From assembly GCA_004335635.1 (NCBI GenBank), contig QAXH01006553.1:1-62868 (forward strand): 62,868 bases of DNA. Direction: 5' to 3'. Within the stretch, counting starts at the first letter, position 1. Every line of letters starts with the position of its first letter. The position numbers and the translations under genes were made by a program. The DNA is from Chloromonas sp. AAM2. Lineage: Eukaryota; Chlorophyta; Chlorophyceae; Chlamydomonadales; Chlamydomonadaceae. The notes beneath the pieces are model-generated. The model saw only the letters and a list, made by a program, of their open reading frames with translations, was not told the DNA's origin and made no database searches. This document shows positions 34,963 through 46,323 of this stretch, in pieces.

Positions 34963-37302
34963 AGTCCCCCAACCTTGTACTGAGGCTGTTGGCTGCAGAT
35001 ACCACGTCCCTGGCTTGACACCATGTTGTGCACACGTTTCCAGACAGGGATTTGAGAGTGGAGCACTCCCTGAAACCGTCAGTGCAGTGTTGTCTGTGTG
35101 CTACTGTGATGCAAACGTTTGCTGTGTTATACTGTGATGCAAACATTTGCTGTGTGCTGCTGTGATGCAAACGTTTGCTGTGTGCTGCTGCGATGCAAAC
35201 GTTTGCTGTGTGCTGCTGTGATGCAAACGTCCTCCCACCAGGCAGAGCTAAGTGTGACGCATGCTCCGGGTCCACGCTGTCATGCGCCTGCATGCACCGC
35301 CGCATGGCATGCAGGCCACAAATGAGTGTCATCCCATGCGGCACCATGTTTTGCTTCACCGTCATGTGCCAAGCTGCCGCCCTGTAGCAGGGCTGCTGTC
35401 TGCAGTGCATATGGACGGCATAAGCAGGCCCAAAGCCAAGTAGTTTCCTCTGTTGTTGTTGCTACATGGCCTTCAGTCCGGGAAAATGCTTAGCAACCTG
35501 TGAAAAGTAAATTGCCTCAACTTGCATTCAAATTCTAGACCTTTCCCACCGGGGGAGGGCGGGGGGCTTCTATAGAAAATGACCTTAGGTGGGAGTGGGT
35601 ATCTCTGAACCACTTGTACGAATGCTAACGGTGTAAGGAGCTCGAATTCAAGGTTTCAGGTCATTCTGAGATGGTTGACTGGGTGGTATAAAAGTCCTCC
35701 GCAAGGCCCGAGCTACTTTTTCGATCTTTTCTTGTTTTATGGCTCAATCACAACGAATTCAAGGCTTTTGAAGATGTGGCTGGTGGCTGCTCGTCAAGAT
35801 CTTTCCAAAACCACCTTCAATTTGTAGATTAAACTTGTGGGTGATTTGTTATGGGCTGGGGAAGTGTCAGAGGGTGCCGGCGCTGGCGTGGCCTGCGTCG
35901 CCTGCGGCGCCAGGCTGCAGGTCATGCAAGCAGCGATCCAAAGCCGGATGCAGAGCGGAATGTGCTTGCATACCTTGGAAGTGACGTTTACCTTCAGCAT
36001 GCACCCATGGCCTGTGACATGGGTGGCGGTTAGGGTTCAGTTAGGGCTGGCTGGGCTTTGAAGACCTATAAGTGAGGCAATGTTTTAGTGAACTATGCAA
36101 CTAAGTTGTCCACGGGAGAGGCCTTGGCGAGAGCTGTCGATTGAGCCCCTTTTCATGTAATTTTGAGCCGTTTCTGAGTGTTTCCAAAAGTCGTCCTATT
36201 CTGGAAAGTCCAAGGCCATTTCTTGTGCTAGGGTCACGGTGTTTTAAATCCCCCCCCTTGCCTTTCCCGATATTATTTCTGTAGGCACCTACGCTGGGCA
36301 GGTATGTAATCTGCATGGAGGCGCCGCCCAGCTCCAGCACGCCCCATGTCCTGCCTATGGGAGGGGGGAACACCTTGCCGCGGTAAGGGGTGCTGCTGGC
36401 CTGACCCGCAAGCGCCTGCATGCAGCGGGGACGTGTGTACATGGGGGTGTGGGCTGCATGCAGGAGCGATGCATGCATGTGCACATGGGGGTGTGGGTTG
36501 CATGCAGGAGCGATGCAGGCATGTGCACATGGGGTGTGGGTTGCATGCAGGAGCGATGCATGCATGTGCACATGGGGGTGTGGGTTGCATGCAGGAGCGA
36601 TGCATGCATGTGCACATGGGGTGTGGGTTGCATGCAGGAGCGATGCATGAATGTGCACAGCCTGCATGGAGAGCGGCAAATGAATAGGAGTTTGGACAAC
36701 AGCATGCCACACGCAACACACAGCTGGCAAGGACATCTCATGCATGTGACAAGATGCAGCCTTGGCTAGATCCAAAGACATCTCGGTTGTTATACGTCAT
36801 CCATGGACAAACAGCCAAATGCCGTACAACGCGGCAATGGTTCAAAATCATGGTGCAAAGATGCAAGTGCATGAGGGTTGGATTAGCATGGGAGCACGTT
36901 TGTGAATGGGAATCAGGTGGCCACTGGCCCCAACCACCCACGTTGCTCAAAAAAGTTTAATCGTACCGACACAGAGTATCCATTTCGGTTGTACTACTGT
37001 CTTAACTTGTATGGCTTGAACTTATGGCTAATCAGAACCTTGCCATATACATGCGGCATGTGCACCCGCTACCCCACCTGCAATGTCCCTGCAGCGTAGT
37101 TGTATGCCACCCACGAGTACAGCCCCTCCTTCTCGCCCGGCAGCACACTGGCCCACTTGGGCAGGAAGCGGAAGCCCGAGGCCGAGCAGGCCGCCCGCAC
37201 ACTCTTGAGCACGGCGGCCGTGTGCGCGGCGGGCAGCATGCGCAGGCCAGCGGTGGCGTACACGTACAGAGGGGTGCGCTCATGGAGGTCCTCAGGGACC
37301 TG

Positions 37303-37348
<46 letters not shown>

Positions 37349-38988
37349 GGGTATGGAGGTTCCCTGGGACCTGCATGCGTGTGTGGGGACGTGTGGGTGT
37401 GGGTGGGTGTTTACGTCTGTGCCATTCCACAAGTGGAACAGGAGTGTGTCATCATCACCATTCGTAACTCATCATCACATGATTTGACCCACGGAACTTG
37501 TATGGGGATTGGAGCAAGTTGGCTCCCATAAGCCAGGGCTTGGACCTTGTTTGTGGGTGCTGACAGACCGCCCTGTGGCGCATGGCACTTGTTACCAGTT
37601 GGCCTAATACGCACAATGCACCGCTTGCTTGTTGAAGTGGATGGAGGCAGCAATAACACTGAGGACCCAGCTGGCAGCTGTGACTGCTGGCAACTGTGGG
37701 GAAGACCAACCAACGGGTGCGGGTGAGTCAAACTGCTGTTTTGCTTCAGCTGCCTCCATGACATCTGTGTGAACGCACATAGCTGCCTCCAAGCCCGTAA
37801 GCTGTCTCCAAGTGCTTGTCTGAACGTGTATGCACTGCATGGTTCTCCTTGCTGTAGCTGGCTGCATGGTCCCCAGCATGAGTGTTCCATTGGGCTGCAC
37901 TTGACCACCTGGTCTGCGTTGGCAACCAGCACCTGCAGTTTCCGTTTCCACCCTCCCCTGTGGAGCAGTCCTCCCCGGATTGAAGACCATATAAACAAGC
38001 GGCTGTGAGTGCTGGCAACTGTGGGGCAGTGTGGCTCACCAACGGTCACACTGTGGCAACTGCATGTGTGCATGCTGCACCCTGTTTCTTGCTGCAGCTG
38101 TCTTATGACTGTTTTGTGGGCACGTGTAGCTGTGTTCAAAGTGTTCGTGTCACCAGAGATGCACTGCATGGTTCTCCTTGCTGTACCTGGCTGCACGATC
38201 CCCAGTGTCTGTTTACTAGGGGGCTGCACTGTCGACCAAAGGATTGAAGCAACAACAACAACAACCACATGTATCCACCTGGTCTGAGTCAGCGCACCTG
38301 TTCCTTTGCAAACTGCAGCAGGCTGGCCATCGACTCTCCTGCACCGACACCGGTCGGAGCGTAGAACGAAAGTCCCGGGTTCACCTGCAGTTGAGTTGCG
38401 AATAATGGGTGCTACTGACCTGTGAAGTGCCGCAGAATGAGCAGATATGGCCTGGCCTGACACCTTGCAGAGGAGACTCGGTGTCCAAGGCATGTGTCAA
38501 GAGGCTGTGGAGGGTGGCATGCATTGCGGCCTGCGCTTGAAGCGCGGCTACCTGCCACTCACCTGTTTTGTCAAGCTGGGCAGTTTGATTTCTGGGTATG
38601 TCGTTGAGTCGTCAGCTGGTGTGTATGAGTAGACGTGCACTCTTGTGCCACTGCTGCCCGCATCCACGAGCACAGCATAATGGGGGCTGCCATCCTGTGT
38701 GGAACCAGCAACAGGCACTAGCTAGACGGTTGATGGAATGTCTTCATGCACATGCATTCCTTGATGAAGGGCTGTGAGTGCGAATGGTGAGGAACATGGG
38801 AAGGCAAAAATGGCATGCATCTGGCGAGCTGCGGCCGCTCCGATGTTTGAACCCGGCAAGCAGTTTCAGGGCAGACCCACATTGGAGCTTTGCGCAGAAC
38901 CTGAAGAGGTGTAGAGCGTCCAAATGAGTAGAAGGCACAGCATGGACATCATCGTCAGCAGGTATGAGCGTAGAATGTACAGGCGCAT
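30466..38988 (-). CDS. GDA1/CD39 family ectoapyrase (NTPDase) with internal insert
   Basis: Thirteen minus-strand exons join in phase: 38988-38881, 38694-38563, 38384-38298, 37299-37078, 36415-36289, 34646-34523, 34117-33981, 33555-32954, 32504-32425, 32088-31938, 31474-31364, 31201-31007 and 30765-30466. They give 791 residues. All five apyrase conserved regions are seen: DAGSSGTR (about 47-54), ATAGLR (124-129), GEKEGLYSW (about 164-172, catalytic Glu), LELGGASMQI (about 205-214) and THSFLGYG (about 239-246). An N-terminal TM (LLTMMSMLCLLLIW) and a C-terminal TM (YLIGCVIMGAVIVAMA, about 670-690) predict the two-TM topology with a lumenal or extracellular catalytic domain that hydrolyses NTPs and NDPs. 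About 150 low-complexity residues are inserted after ATENFFYTAM, and an acidic tail of about 100 residues follows TM2. The exon 5-6 join is the least certain. Confidence 0.88.
34741..34966. repeat. GA/GACA microsatellite in an apyrase intron
   Basis: Interrupted AG repeats with ACAG and ACAA units span about 225 bases. They generate long Arg-Glu or Ser-Leu open frames on the two strands that are not genes. Confidence 0.97.
35108..35232. repeat. 28-bp tandem repeat in an apyrase intron
   Basis: GATGCAAACGTTTGCTGTGT begins units at 35108, 35136, 35164, 35192 and 35220, an exact 28-base period. Copies differ at a few positions. Confidence 0.95.
36445..36660. repeat. About 44-bp tandem repeat next to an apyrase splice acceptor
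   Basis: GCATGCAGGAGCGATGCATG starts units at about 36456, 36500, 36543, 36587 and 36630 (period 43-44). On the minus strand it lies immediately upstream of the exon 36415-36289 acceptor, which ends CTGCATGCAG. The units carry CTGCATGCA, so near-copies of the acceptor are repeated. Confidence 0.92.
37303..37347. repeat. GT/AC microsatellite abutting an apyrase acceptor
   Basis: An uninterrupted GT run directly precedes, on the minus strand, the ATGCAG acceptor of the exon starting at 37299. Confidence 0.95.
37680..38290. repeat. Diverged duplication inside an apyrase intron
   Basis: Two blocks share CTGGCAACTGTGGGG near 37690 and 38012 and TGCACTGCATGGTTCTCCTT, CTGGCTGCA and GGGCTGCACT near 37833-37902 and 38160-38228. 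The blocks differ by insertions. No coding role was recognised. Confidence 0.7.
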
Positions 38989-39598
38989 CACACGTCGTCC
39001 ATTGCAGCGGGCTGGAACGGAGAACCGCGCACACGGGTCAGCAGCTGCCTGCGCGCAAGCTGCTGCTCAACCTGGACCGACCATCAATCAAAACTCGTTG
39101 GGTCTATACGTCACGTGCCAACCGCTACTTCCATTTGATCCGAACTGGCTAGTTTGGGATTTGTTGGCGCAAATTCTTGGCCGTCTCTTTGACTATCATT
39201 CCCGTGTTTGAAGCTCAGCTGGTGCCATGTGGTGGCCCCGGAATGGTGGGCTTGCACTGGCAAGTAACCGGCAAATTTGTGTGGGGCCAGATGTGCAGCC
39301 CCTGAATTAGCCCTGTGAATCGCTGCCCATACTCCATGTTTTCGTGCTTCAGCTGGCAAGCCACTGCACATGATGTCATTGAAGGCTGGCCAAGTTAACA
39401 AGGTTACCGCCTTTTTTTTGACACGCACTTGCAGCTCAATAGCGCCTGCAGAGATGCGTACAATACGTCGCAACTATCTGATTCAAAGCCATCTGTTGGC
39501 GCTGCGAAAACCATCGCGTTACGCGCACAAGGGTTCTTGCAACGCAGCAAGCGATTGCCTCATTGTCAGTAATGACGAAACCTTAAGCAACAGCAGAG
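38989..39598. promoter_or_regulatory. Divergent region between apyrase and mTERF-like genes
   Basis: About 610 bp separate the two start codons. It must contain the apyrase promoter and probably that of the mTERF-like gene, unless the latter has an earlier exon: an Arg-rich frame beginning MRTIRRNYLIQ at 39454 lies here in a different frame. No motif was defined. Confidence 0.4.
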
Positions 39599-42349
39599 AT
39601 GCGCAAGCTTGGCCACGCCGCGCCTTGGCGAGATGCAAGCCAAGGAACCAAACCTCAGTTGACCCCAGCTGCCGCGACCCGTCCAAAAAGGAGAGAAACT
39701 CCCTCAGACGGACACCGAGCCGAATCAACATGTCAATTTGCCAACACTCCGAAGGTCACATGCAGCGCACACGACCATGCGACCTTGGAAGCGTTCCGCC
39801 AACTGTGTTCAAGCCCCCAGTACTCACCAACCTGTTTGGAACATGCATGGAAAGGGGGAACACATGCCTTTCCAGTCTGGTACGAATTCTTGGTAGGTGT
39901 CAAGGTGGCCCGTCAACTAGTGTAACGATCGAAAGTCATCATCTTGAACATGACGTGGCACCATGCACAGCAGGCATACACAGAGAGTTAGCATTGTTAC
40001 AGCTGTGCCTGCCTTGTAGATCAACACTGGGATGGACATACTAGTTCTAGCCTCATCTTTGTGCCTTCTGGTGTGCACTCCCTCCTTGTATTCACGGGCT
40101 TTACTATGTGCTATATGCACATGAGCTGGGGTGACATGTCTGTGCCGGCTGTTTTCCTGCCTGTTTTCCAGAGTAGCTATGGCGTGGCAAACGATGTAAT
40201 GCTCAAGGTGCGAGGCCTGTGCTGTAACCCTTCGTTTTTCTTCCTGCCTGTACATTCGAATTCTTTTCGCAGTCTCTGAACATGGCTGATGCAGGCATGG
40301 CTTTTGCAGTCAGTTTGAGTCTGACAAATCACACAACATCACTTGTTCAGGTACACTTTCTTGCATCAGGAGCGAACGTACTCACAAACATCCAGATTGT
40401 GACACAGTCGGCCCTTCTCTCTATTCTATCAGGCCTCAGTATGAAGCCTGTCATGCGTGTGCACCGAAGAGCTTGTGTGCTTCTATTAGCAATCACCACC
40501 CCGATCGACTTCACAACTGGTAACTCGATTTGGTAACTTGGCAAGCATCACATGAGGAGAGGGATTCCAACCCGTCCAACTTACAAGTGAAGGGGATTCT
40601 GACACACCAGGTATCGACGTAGGAGGCCTCCCGCCCACGACCTATCACATGGTATCGACGTATGGAGCCTTCACAGCTCTCAGCACAGCGCACGTACGCT
40701 GCATACCGACCAACCCTGAGCAGCAGAAGGAAAGCCGGTCACAAGTTGCTGCCTTGCCTTTTACAATGGCAAGTCTGGTGTAGTGTTGCGCTGAGTGATG
40801 GTAGCTAATGATGGTAGCTAATTGATTGGGATGAGATTAACTGGTCATGACGATAAGAAGGGCAAGCACATGCCTGTGCAATGGAGAGCCTGTGTCTTAT
40901 GCTAGCTAGAGTTAGAGAGCCTTGGATGTTAACTCTTCTGTTGCGCATGTACAGGTTGCTTGTGAGTTTCCCGAGCTCTTCACTGGCGACATATACACGG
41001 CTGGAGAGGCCATCCTGTTCTTCAAGGCAAGTCGAACAAGCTCCAGTGACACAGGTCAGGACAGGAAAGGATTCAGGAATATTCGGCCGTTTTTACCTGC
41101 AACTTATGTGGCAGTGGTCTGTGAGTGCCCTGGAGGCCTCAGACAATCTGAGATCTCAGACAATCAACTGGGCGTGGCCTGTCAAGCCTCTCCGATGCGT
41201 CATTGAATAAAAACCCAAGGGCAGTAACGACTGTGCCGCCGTGCTCAATTCCAATCATGGCTGAGGCTGCTTGCAACGGCTGTTGCGTGCTTTCTCATGC
41301 TGGGCCCCTGACGCTTGCATGGACATGCAGCCCACTTGCTGAACTCTCACACTTCCAGGCGACTGCATCAGTATCTTTACAAGTGCTGTGGTTTCATACC
41401 TGCATGATGTTGTCCTGCCTCTGGTAACTTTGTCGCAGAGCTACGGTTGGAAGGACCGCCACATCCGCCAGCGCATCGTGGCGCAGTGGCCGCACCTGCT
41501 GACCAAGAGCGTGTCAAGGGACTTTGTGCCCGTGGTGGAGCACTTGGAGGAGGCGGGCTGCAGGGGGGAGCACCTCAGGCTGCTGCTGTGGGAGTACCCG
41601 GTGAGCCTGTTGCCAAGCAAGAGTGGGGTTTGGCCAACTAGTCAGGGTCATTTCGCCAGTGCCTCTTCATTTGCGACGCCAAACTGGGAATACAAAGGCC
41701 GCAATAAGGGCTGGGTGCATGGTGAAAACCGGGTTTGTGTGGGAGCACTTGGCAGATGTTGGGACTGGGGCCCAACAGGTGGCAGGACAAAGCGGTCAGC
41801 ACAAGCTATACTGAACCCTTGGTCTGGCGCTGCGCTGGCATAGTTCCTGTTCTTTACCATCTGTTAGGTGTTCCAGAGTCGTTATCTAGAACGTTCACTT
41901 TGTTGCTGCCATATAAGAGCTCTGAGTTGGCTACGTCGAGTACAAGGCTTGCTGCAACTGCCACACCGCCTTCAAGTACGACACCGCCTTCCTCATTTTT
42001 GTTTAACCTTCATTTTCTCCTGTGATGTGTGCTTCACTCAGCGGCTGCAGTGACCACACGGTTTGATTCGTAACCAGTGTGGGGAAGGTCTGCGAAGGTT
42101 CACCCTTCTAGCTTCAACTGGTTATATACATCTCTCCGGTTTAATTTGTAACGTTTGCTTCGCTCAGCAGGTGTTAATGATCCCACTAACGTGCCCTCAC
42201 GCTCGCAGCGCATTTTCATCTCGAGAGACTTCAGGCGTCAGACCAGCAAGTTTGCGCGTCTGGGTGTGTACGGGCTGAGCCCTGACTACTTGCAGCGCAG
42301 CTCCAGCCTGGCGATCAGCAAGTTTGGGCACTTCACCGGCATGGAATGA
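39599..42349 (+). CDS. mTERF-like organelle gene-expression factor
   Basis: Exons 39599-39892, 40172-40207, 40273-40350, 40955-41026, 41439-41600, about 41868-41975 and 42209-42349 join in phase 0 and give about 296 residues. The N-terminus (MRKLGHAAPWRDAS, Arg/Ala/Thr-rich) fits an organelle transit peptide. The body shows repeated helix pairs typical of mTERF motifs: FPVWYEFLSSYGVANDVMLK, CEFPELFTGDI, AILFFKSYGWKDRHIRQRIV, QWPHLLTKSVSRDFVPVVEH, LEEAGCRGEHLRLLLWEYP. mTERF proteins bind nucleic acids in mitochondria or plastids to control transcription and splicing. Intron 4 requires a GC donor (AAG|GCAAGT at 41024-41032). The donor of the sixth exon and the start are uncertain; a small exon may be missing. 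Confidence 0.68.
40545..40630 (+). repeat. Dispersed repeat family, copy 5 (inside an intron)
   Basis: CATCACATGAGGAGAGGGAT, TCCAACCCGTCCAACTTACA, AGTGAAGGGGATTCTGACAC match the family. It sits in intron 3 of the mTERF-like gene on the sense strand. Confidence 0.85.
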
Positions 42350-44060
42350 CTCGCTGTATGCTCAAACGCCACACCCAAGATGGCCCCTGACAGACCCATG
42401 TTGTCCACTTACCTTGTACTAGAGCGCTACACCCGGTGCTTCATGCAGCTCATGCCTGGCCAGGATGCAGCTGACAACTGTGTGTCTGAACCGTTTGTCG
42501 CAAGACACTGTCACCGTTTGGCCGTCCCCTTGTTCTCGACGTGCAAAACTATGACAGGATGCAGGAGGGTTGTTCAGGCTCGAGTTTTCATGTCTATCCA
42601 TATGCCTCCTATCCACGTCGGCAACGACAAGGCCGATTCACACAGTAGCGACGGATGCGTTACAAGCGTTACAAGCTAGGACCATAATTATAGTGTAGAT
42701 GTACTGAGTCCGTGACAGCATGCACAATACCTTGTTGACTCAAATTTGAAGACTTCCTGGCTGGCCCACTCGGAACTTTGTAGCCCTTGGTGGCCTTTGA
42801 TTTGAGTCGTTGAGTTGGCGACTGACTCGGGTTTAGTTCTTGGACACCAAGCAGAAGCACATACCTGGTCAAGGTCTCACCAGCCTGTTTTGTATCATAA
42901 ACCCCTCATTGAGTGAAGACAGGAGCTGCTGATGTCACGAATGACATGTCCTGCCAATGCACATGTTGTGGCAACCCGTCCTTGTGTGCCAGCCCGTCCA
43001 TCCTACAAGTGTAGGGATTTACGACACGATTATTGTTGTGGGCTGGCATGATGTCATCGCGGGTACTCCGGGATGACGTACTGCTGATGACACGCCTGTC
43101 AAATCGCCAATCAGGCTGTGAGCGTTGCCAGAGGCAGGCGGCCAATGCACATGCTGGTCTGTGAACAACAGCAAACTACAGGTTGTGGTTTCTTGATTAA
43201 AGCAGGAGTGCAAGTCAATCCTGTGCAGCATGATGCCTTACCAGGCGGTTTCAAAAGTCTGATGCGGTTCTGCTGGCTATCTACAGCGTGCTTTTCCCTT
43301 CCTTATAGGCGCTCTGTTGCACCAAGACACCGATGTATGCATCCCATATTGGGCTTTGCAACCCTGACTTGCACAAGCTTTTAAAATCTCATGCCATTCT
43401 TTAGGTGTTGCTAGCCTTCAACGTCAGGTGCGCACACACACACACACACACAGGGTGTGCTGCCATCGTTGTCTGAGTGCATGACCGTTGAAATGTGTAG
43501 GACTTGATGCTCGGTCTAATAGAATGCATCGTGCGGTCGACGGTCAGTGGGTGACAATCTTTGCACAATGAATGAACAAGCTGCCATCCACGTGGGAAAT
43601 GCGGCATGAGAAAAACGTGGCCTGTGTGTGCAACTGACCTCCCTGTCTAGTGGCAACACTCTAGGCAACACTGCGCGCGTACAGGACTGGACGAGGATTT
43701 TTTGAATTCTCCTGTTGACTGTCAACGCCATGCAAAATCTTGTGAATACATGGCAATCCTGACTGCCGGTTGTTCTTGGTCTGGTTGTTGGCACAAACAT
43801 GCACACTGGCCACCAATTACTGAGGCCTACATACTGCAAGGTGTCCATTCGGTCAGGAAAGCACTGCCACCGTTTCCTCGTAAGGGAGGGAGGAGATATG
43901 GCCGCTATTGAAGCTCAAGCCCTGCTGTTGAGACTGCCATAGACCAAGCACTGGAGATGAGGCCAGACTTGGTATGTCAATCCCAGCGTTGATTGTATCA
44001 CGGTAAAGGGCGGAGGCCGAACGAAATTAGCAGCATGTGGCAGTCGTTACGCCGTCATGG
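42350..44060. other. Convergent intergenic region
   Basis: It lies between the mTERF-like stop and the PSMG4 stop. It contains dispersed-repeat copy 6 (about 42988-43062) and a short CA run near 43436. No gene was recognised; a short frame ending at 43979 (TAIDQALEMRPDL before a GTATGT) looks exon-like but has no partner. Confidence 0.55.
42988..43062 (+). repeat. Dispersed repeat family, copy 6 (diverged)
   Basis: CCCGTCCATCCTACAAGTG, AGGGATTTACGACAC and a GT-rich tail retain the family core but lack the CACATGAGG head. Confidence 0.55.
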
Positions 44061-46015
44061 CTATGGTGGTGGTGCAGCCGCTATCAGCTGCATATCTCTC
44101 AACTCCTGCAGCAAGCGCCTCTCGGCCACCACCTGAGTGCATGCAACAAGTTGTGCACATCCTTGCATTGCGGCCTTTATATTCTACTGAGTACTGAATT
44201 TCTACAGAAGCTTCCAAACGCTGCATGAAAACAATGGTCACTTCCAGTGCCAGTAAGGCGCACCTGATCACAACTGCACAGCTTACTGTGCCGCTTACAC
44301 TAAGACCTCTACCAGAAGCCTGCCAACAACGGCGTTTGGGATGCTGTGCTAATTGTGTAGCGACACACTGGGTCGCTGCCCCCAACAGCTGTGGCTGTTG
44401 TTGTGCCTGCCGTATGCCGTGCGCTCTGAGCAAGCCAAACCACCGTCATAACTCACCTCCAGCAGTTGAGCGTTGGCGGGTAGGTTCCACGAGCAAAGGA
44501 TGGGACGAGCTACTTTGAGGGCTGCAGCAGAGACAGGCACACATGAAACAGCACCCGTCAGACAGAGCCACCGCAGGTGGTCGATGTGCAGCCGCAGTAA
44601 GCATACAATCGTACTGTCCTACTAGTGCTGTTGTGCGCTGCAATAGCAACATCAGTATTACATAGTTAGACATGTGGGTTAGATCATATAGTCAGACACG
44701 TAGCTAGAGTTAGATCACATAGTTAGATGCATGTGGGTTAGACATAGTTAGACATATGTGGGTTAAACATGACCTTGGCCTTCTGAAGGAATCAGTGCAT
44801 CACCTGGTTGACGCGCTCAAACTCAAACTCACACGGCACGTCCCCTGATAGTCGGCTCACACCGAACGCAAATGGCGTATGACACGATAGTCACTCACCC
44901 AGTCGCTGTGTTACGTTTGCTGCACTGCCTGTGGCTGCCGAGGGGAGCAGGGGGGTGCAGCTCGGAACCGGGTCCTGCGGGGCCACATGCATGCAGGCCG
45001 TGCAGCAGCTGGTGGTCGAATACACTCCAGACAAGATCGAAGCCACTGATTGGGCAAATTTTGCAAACAAACCTGTCAACTGTATGTGCTCCGCTTTGTG
45101 GAAACGTCATGCTCATGCTTTGCTCTGGGAAGTGATGTAGGCAGCTACTACTTGGCCTGCACATTGCAAGCTGCTAAACCACAGTAGGCGAGAAGTCATC
45201 TGATGCTGATGATCAGAGGGCCAGGGCGTGCGCAGCCCACACGTGTCAGTAACTTTAATCAGGGGAATATGGTGCTTGCATGCACAAGACGCGCAAGTGG
45301 TTTGGCAGTGATACACACAACAGCCATGGAACGTTATGATGCCATCGGCCCGCCTCACCATGTGCGTTTTGATGGCTAGGTGCAGGTTGGCCATAGAGCT
45401 AGACCCTGTTGACACCCACACGTACAGCTGACGACCCAGGTCAAGAATCTGACCGGCCAGGGCAGGGCGGTGGAACATAGCAGCATGCACGAGCAATGCA
45501 GGACAAGCGGAACGTAACAGCATGTCCGAGCAATGCAGGGCAGACGAAATGCCACAGGATGCAAGCATCAGGATGATTCACTGATCTGGGCACCTATGAA
45601 GCCAATCAAAGATAGAGAGACACATGACACAGCTGATGCTTTTGATCACAAGGTTGGCCTCTTTCATGCAGATGAGGAGAAGGCGGTTTGTGCTCGTAGC
45701 TACACCTTCATGAGTCGGGCACTTGGAGTGATGTTGTGGTATGACATGACATGGATATTGCCCTCTCTCCCTCTTTCTGTTTCTGTCTTCTCTTTCTCTC
45801 ACACACGCATATACGCCCCCCCCCCCCCCCNNNNNNNNNNNNNNNNNNNNNNNNNNNNNNNNNNNNNNNNNNNNNNNNNNNNNNNNNNNNNNNNNNACTT
45901 CTGAGAAGCAGCGCTGGCGCATGGCTGGCTGGAGCTCTGATGGCTCCCCATCAGCCATGCTGCTGCTGCCTGCTGCCGTCTCCGCTTGTTGCTGGCCAGG
46001 TGCTGCGCCTTCCAT
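44061..46015 (-). CDS. PSMG4: Proteasome assembly chaperone 4 (PSMG4)
   Basis: Minus-strand exons 45448-45359, 44974-44899, 44521-44457 and 44132-44061 join in phase and read ILDLGRQLYVWVSTGSSSMA ... LHLAIKTHM, DPVPSCTPLLPSAATGSAAN ... VTQRL, ALKVARPILCSWNLPANAQL ... LE, then VVAERRLLQELRDMQLIAAA ... stop. This matches PSMG4/PAC4 in order: the LxLWV strand, the SxxLL...S..A.RL loop, the K....V.CN.P....L strand and the C-terminal E+RL..E helix. PSMG4 pairs with PSMG3 and helps assemble the 20S alpha ring in the cytosol. A 5' exon from a Met at 46015 (MEGAAPGQQQAETAAG ... RQRCFSE) runs into the assembly gap at 45896, so the N-terminal region is incomplete. Head-to-head with the aldo/keto reductase gene, 308 bp away. 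Confidence 0.85.
45831..45896. other. Assembly gap (66 N) within PSMG4
   Basis: The N run follows a homopolymer of C at 45817-45830 and interrupts the first exon or intron of PSMG4. Confidence 0.99.
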
Positions 46016-46323
46016 TGCTGTGCTTCCCAGGCACTGGGCTAAAGGTTGCTGCTCTTTACTGCTGCCAGGAAGACTGCAGTACTATCTTACAGCTGGGGGA
46101 TACGGTGCTTGGTTGGAGCGTGGTGGGTTAGAGCGTAGGCGTCAAGACCCTTATCTGCTAGATGCAGAGCTGCACTGCACAGGATAAGTGCACTACACAG
46201 GCAAGACTCTTGTCTCAGGTCTGACCCAGGGATGTCTCTCACATCTCACGTGCTAATTGAGATTTGCGGTTACGGTTCAGATTGATTTGCCATCGCGACA
46301 GCAACACGCCCTGAGTTTGCGTC
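46016..46323. promoter_or_regulatory. Probable bidirectional promoter, PSMG4 / aldo-keto reductase
   Basis: Only 308 bp separate the two start codons, so both core promoters and 5' UTRs must share this interval. No motif was identified. Confidence 0.55.

Noticed and set aside
33963..35137. Long open frames rich in Ser-Leu (-) or Arg-Glu (+)
   Set aside because: They are translations of the GA/GACA microsatellite inside an apyrase intron.
35960..36015. Exon-like MLKVNVTSK / HAEGKRHFQG segment between apyrase exons 5 and 6
   Set aside because: Neither reading fits the phases of both neighbours; direct joining gives an intact conserved region 5.
36101..36781. Open frames of up to 226 residues with repeated Cys-His motifs on both strands
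   Set aside because: They arise from the 44-bp minisatellite; only 36289-36415 on the minus strand is a coherent exon.
44815..44858. Exon-like segment GDVPCEFEFERVNQ in a PSMG4 intron
   Set aside because: It has plausible splice sites, but ends in phase 0 while the next exon needs phase 1; skipping it restores the PSMG4 family sequence exactly.
44931..45140. Plus-strand frame with VVEYTPDKIEATDWANFANK
   Set aside because: It looks protein-like but lies antisense to a secure PSMG4 exon and has no partner exons.
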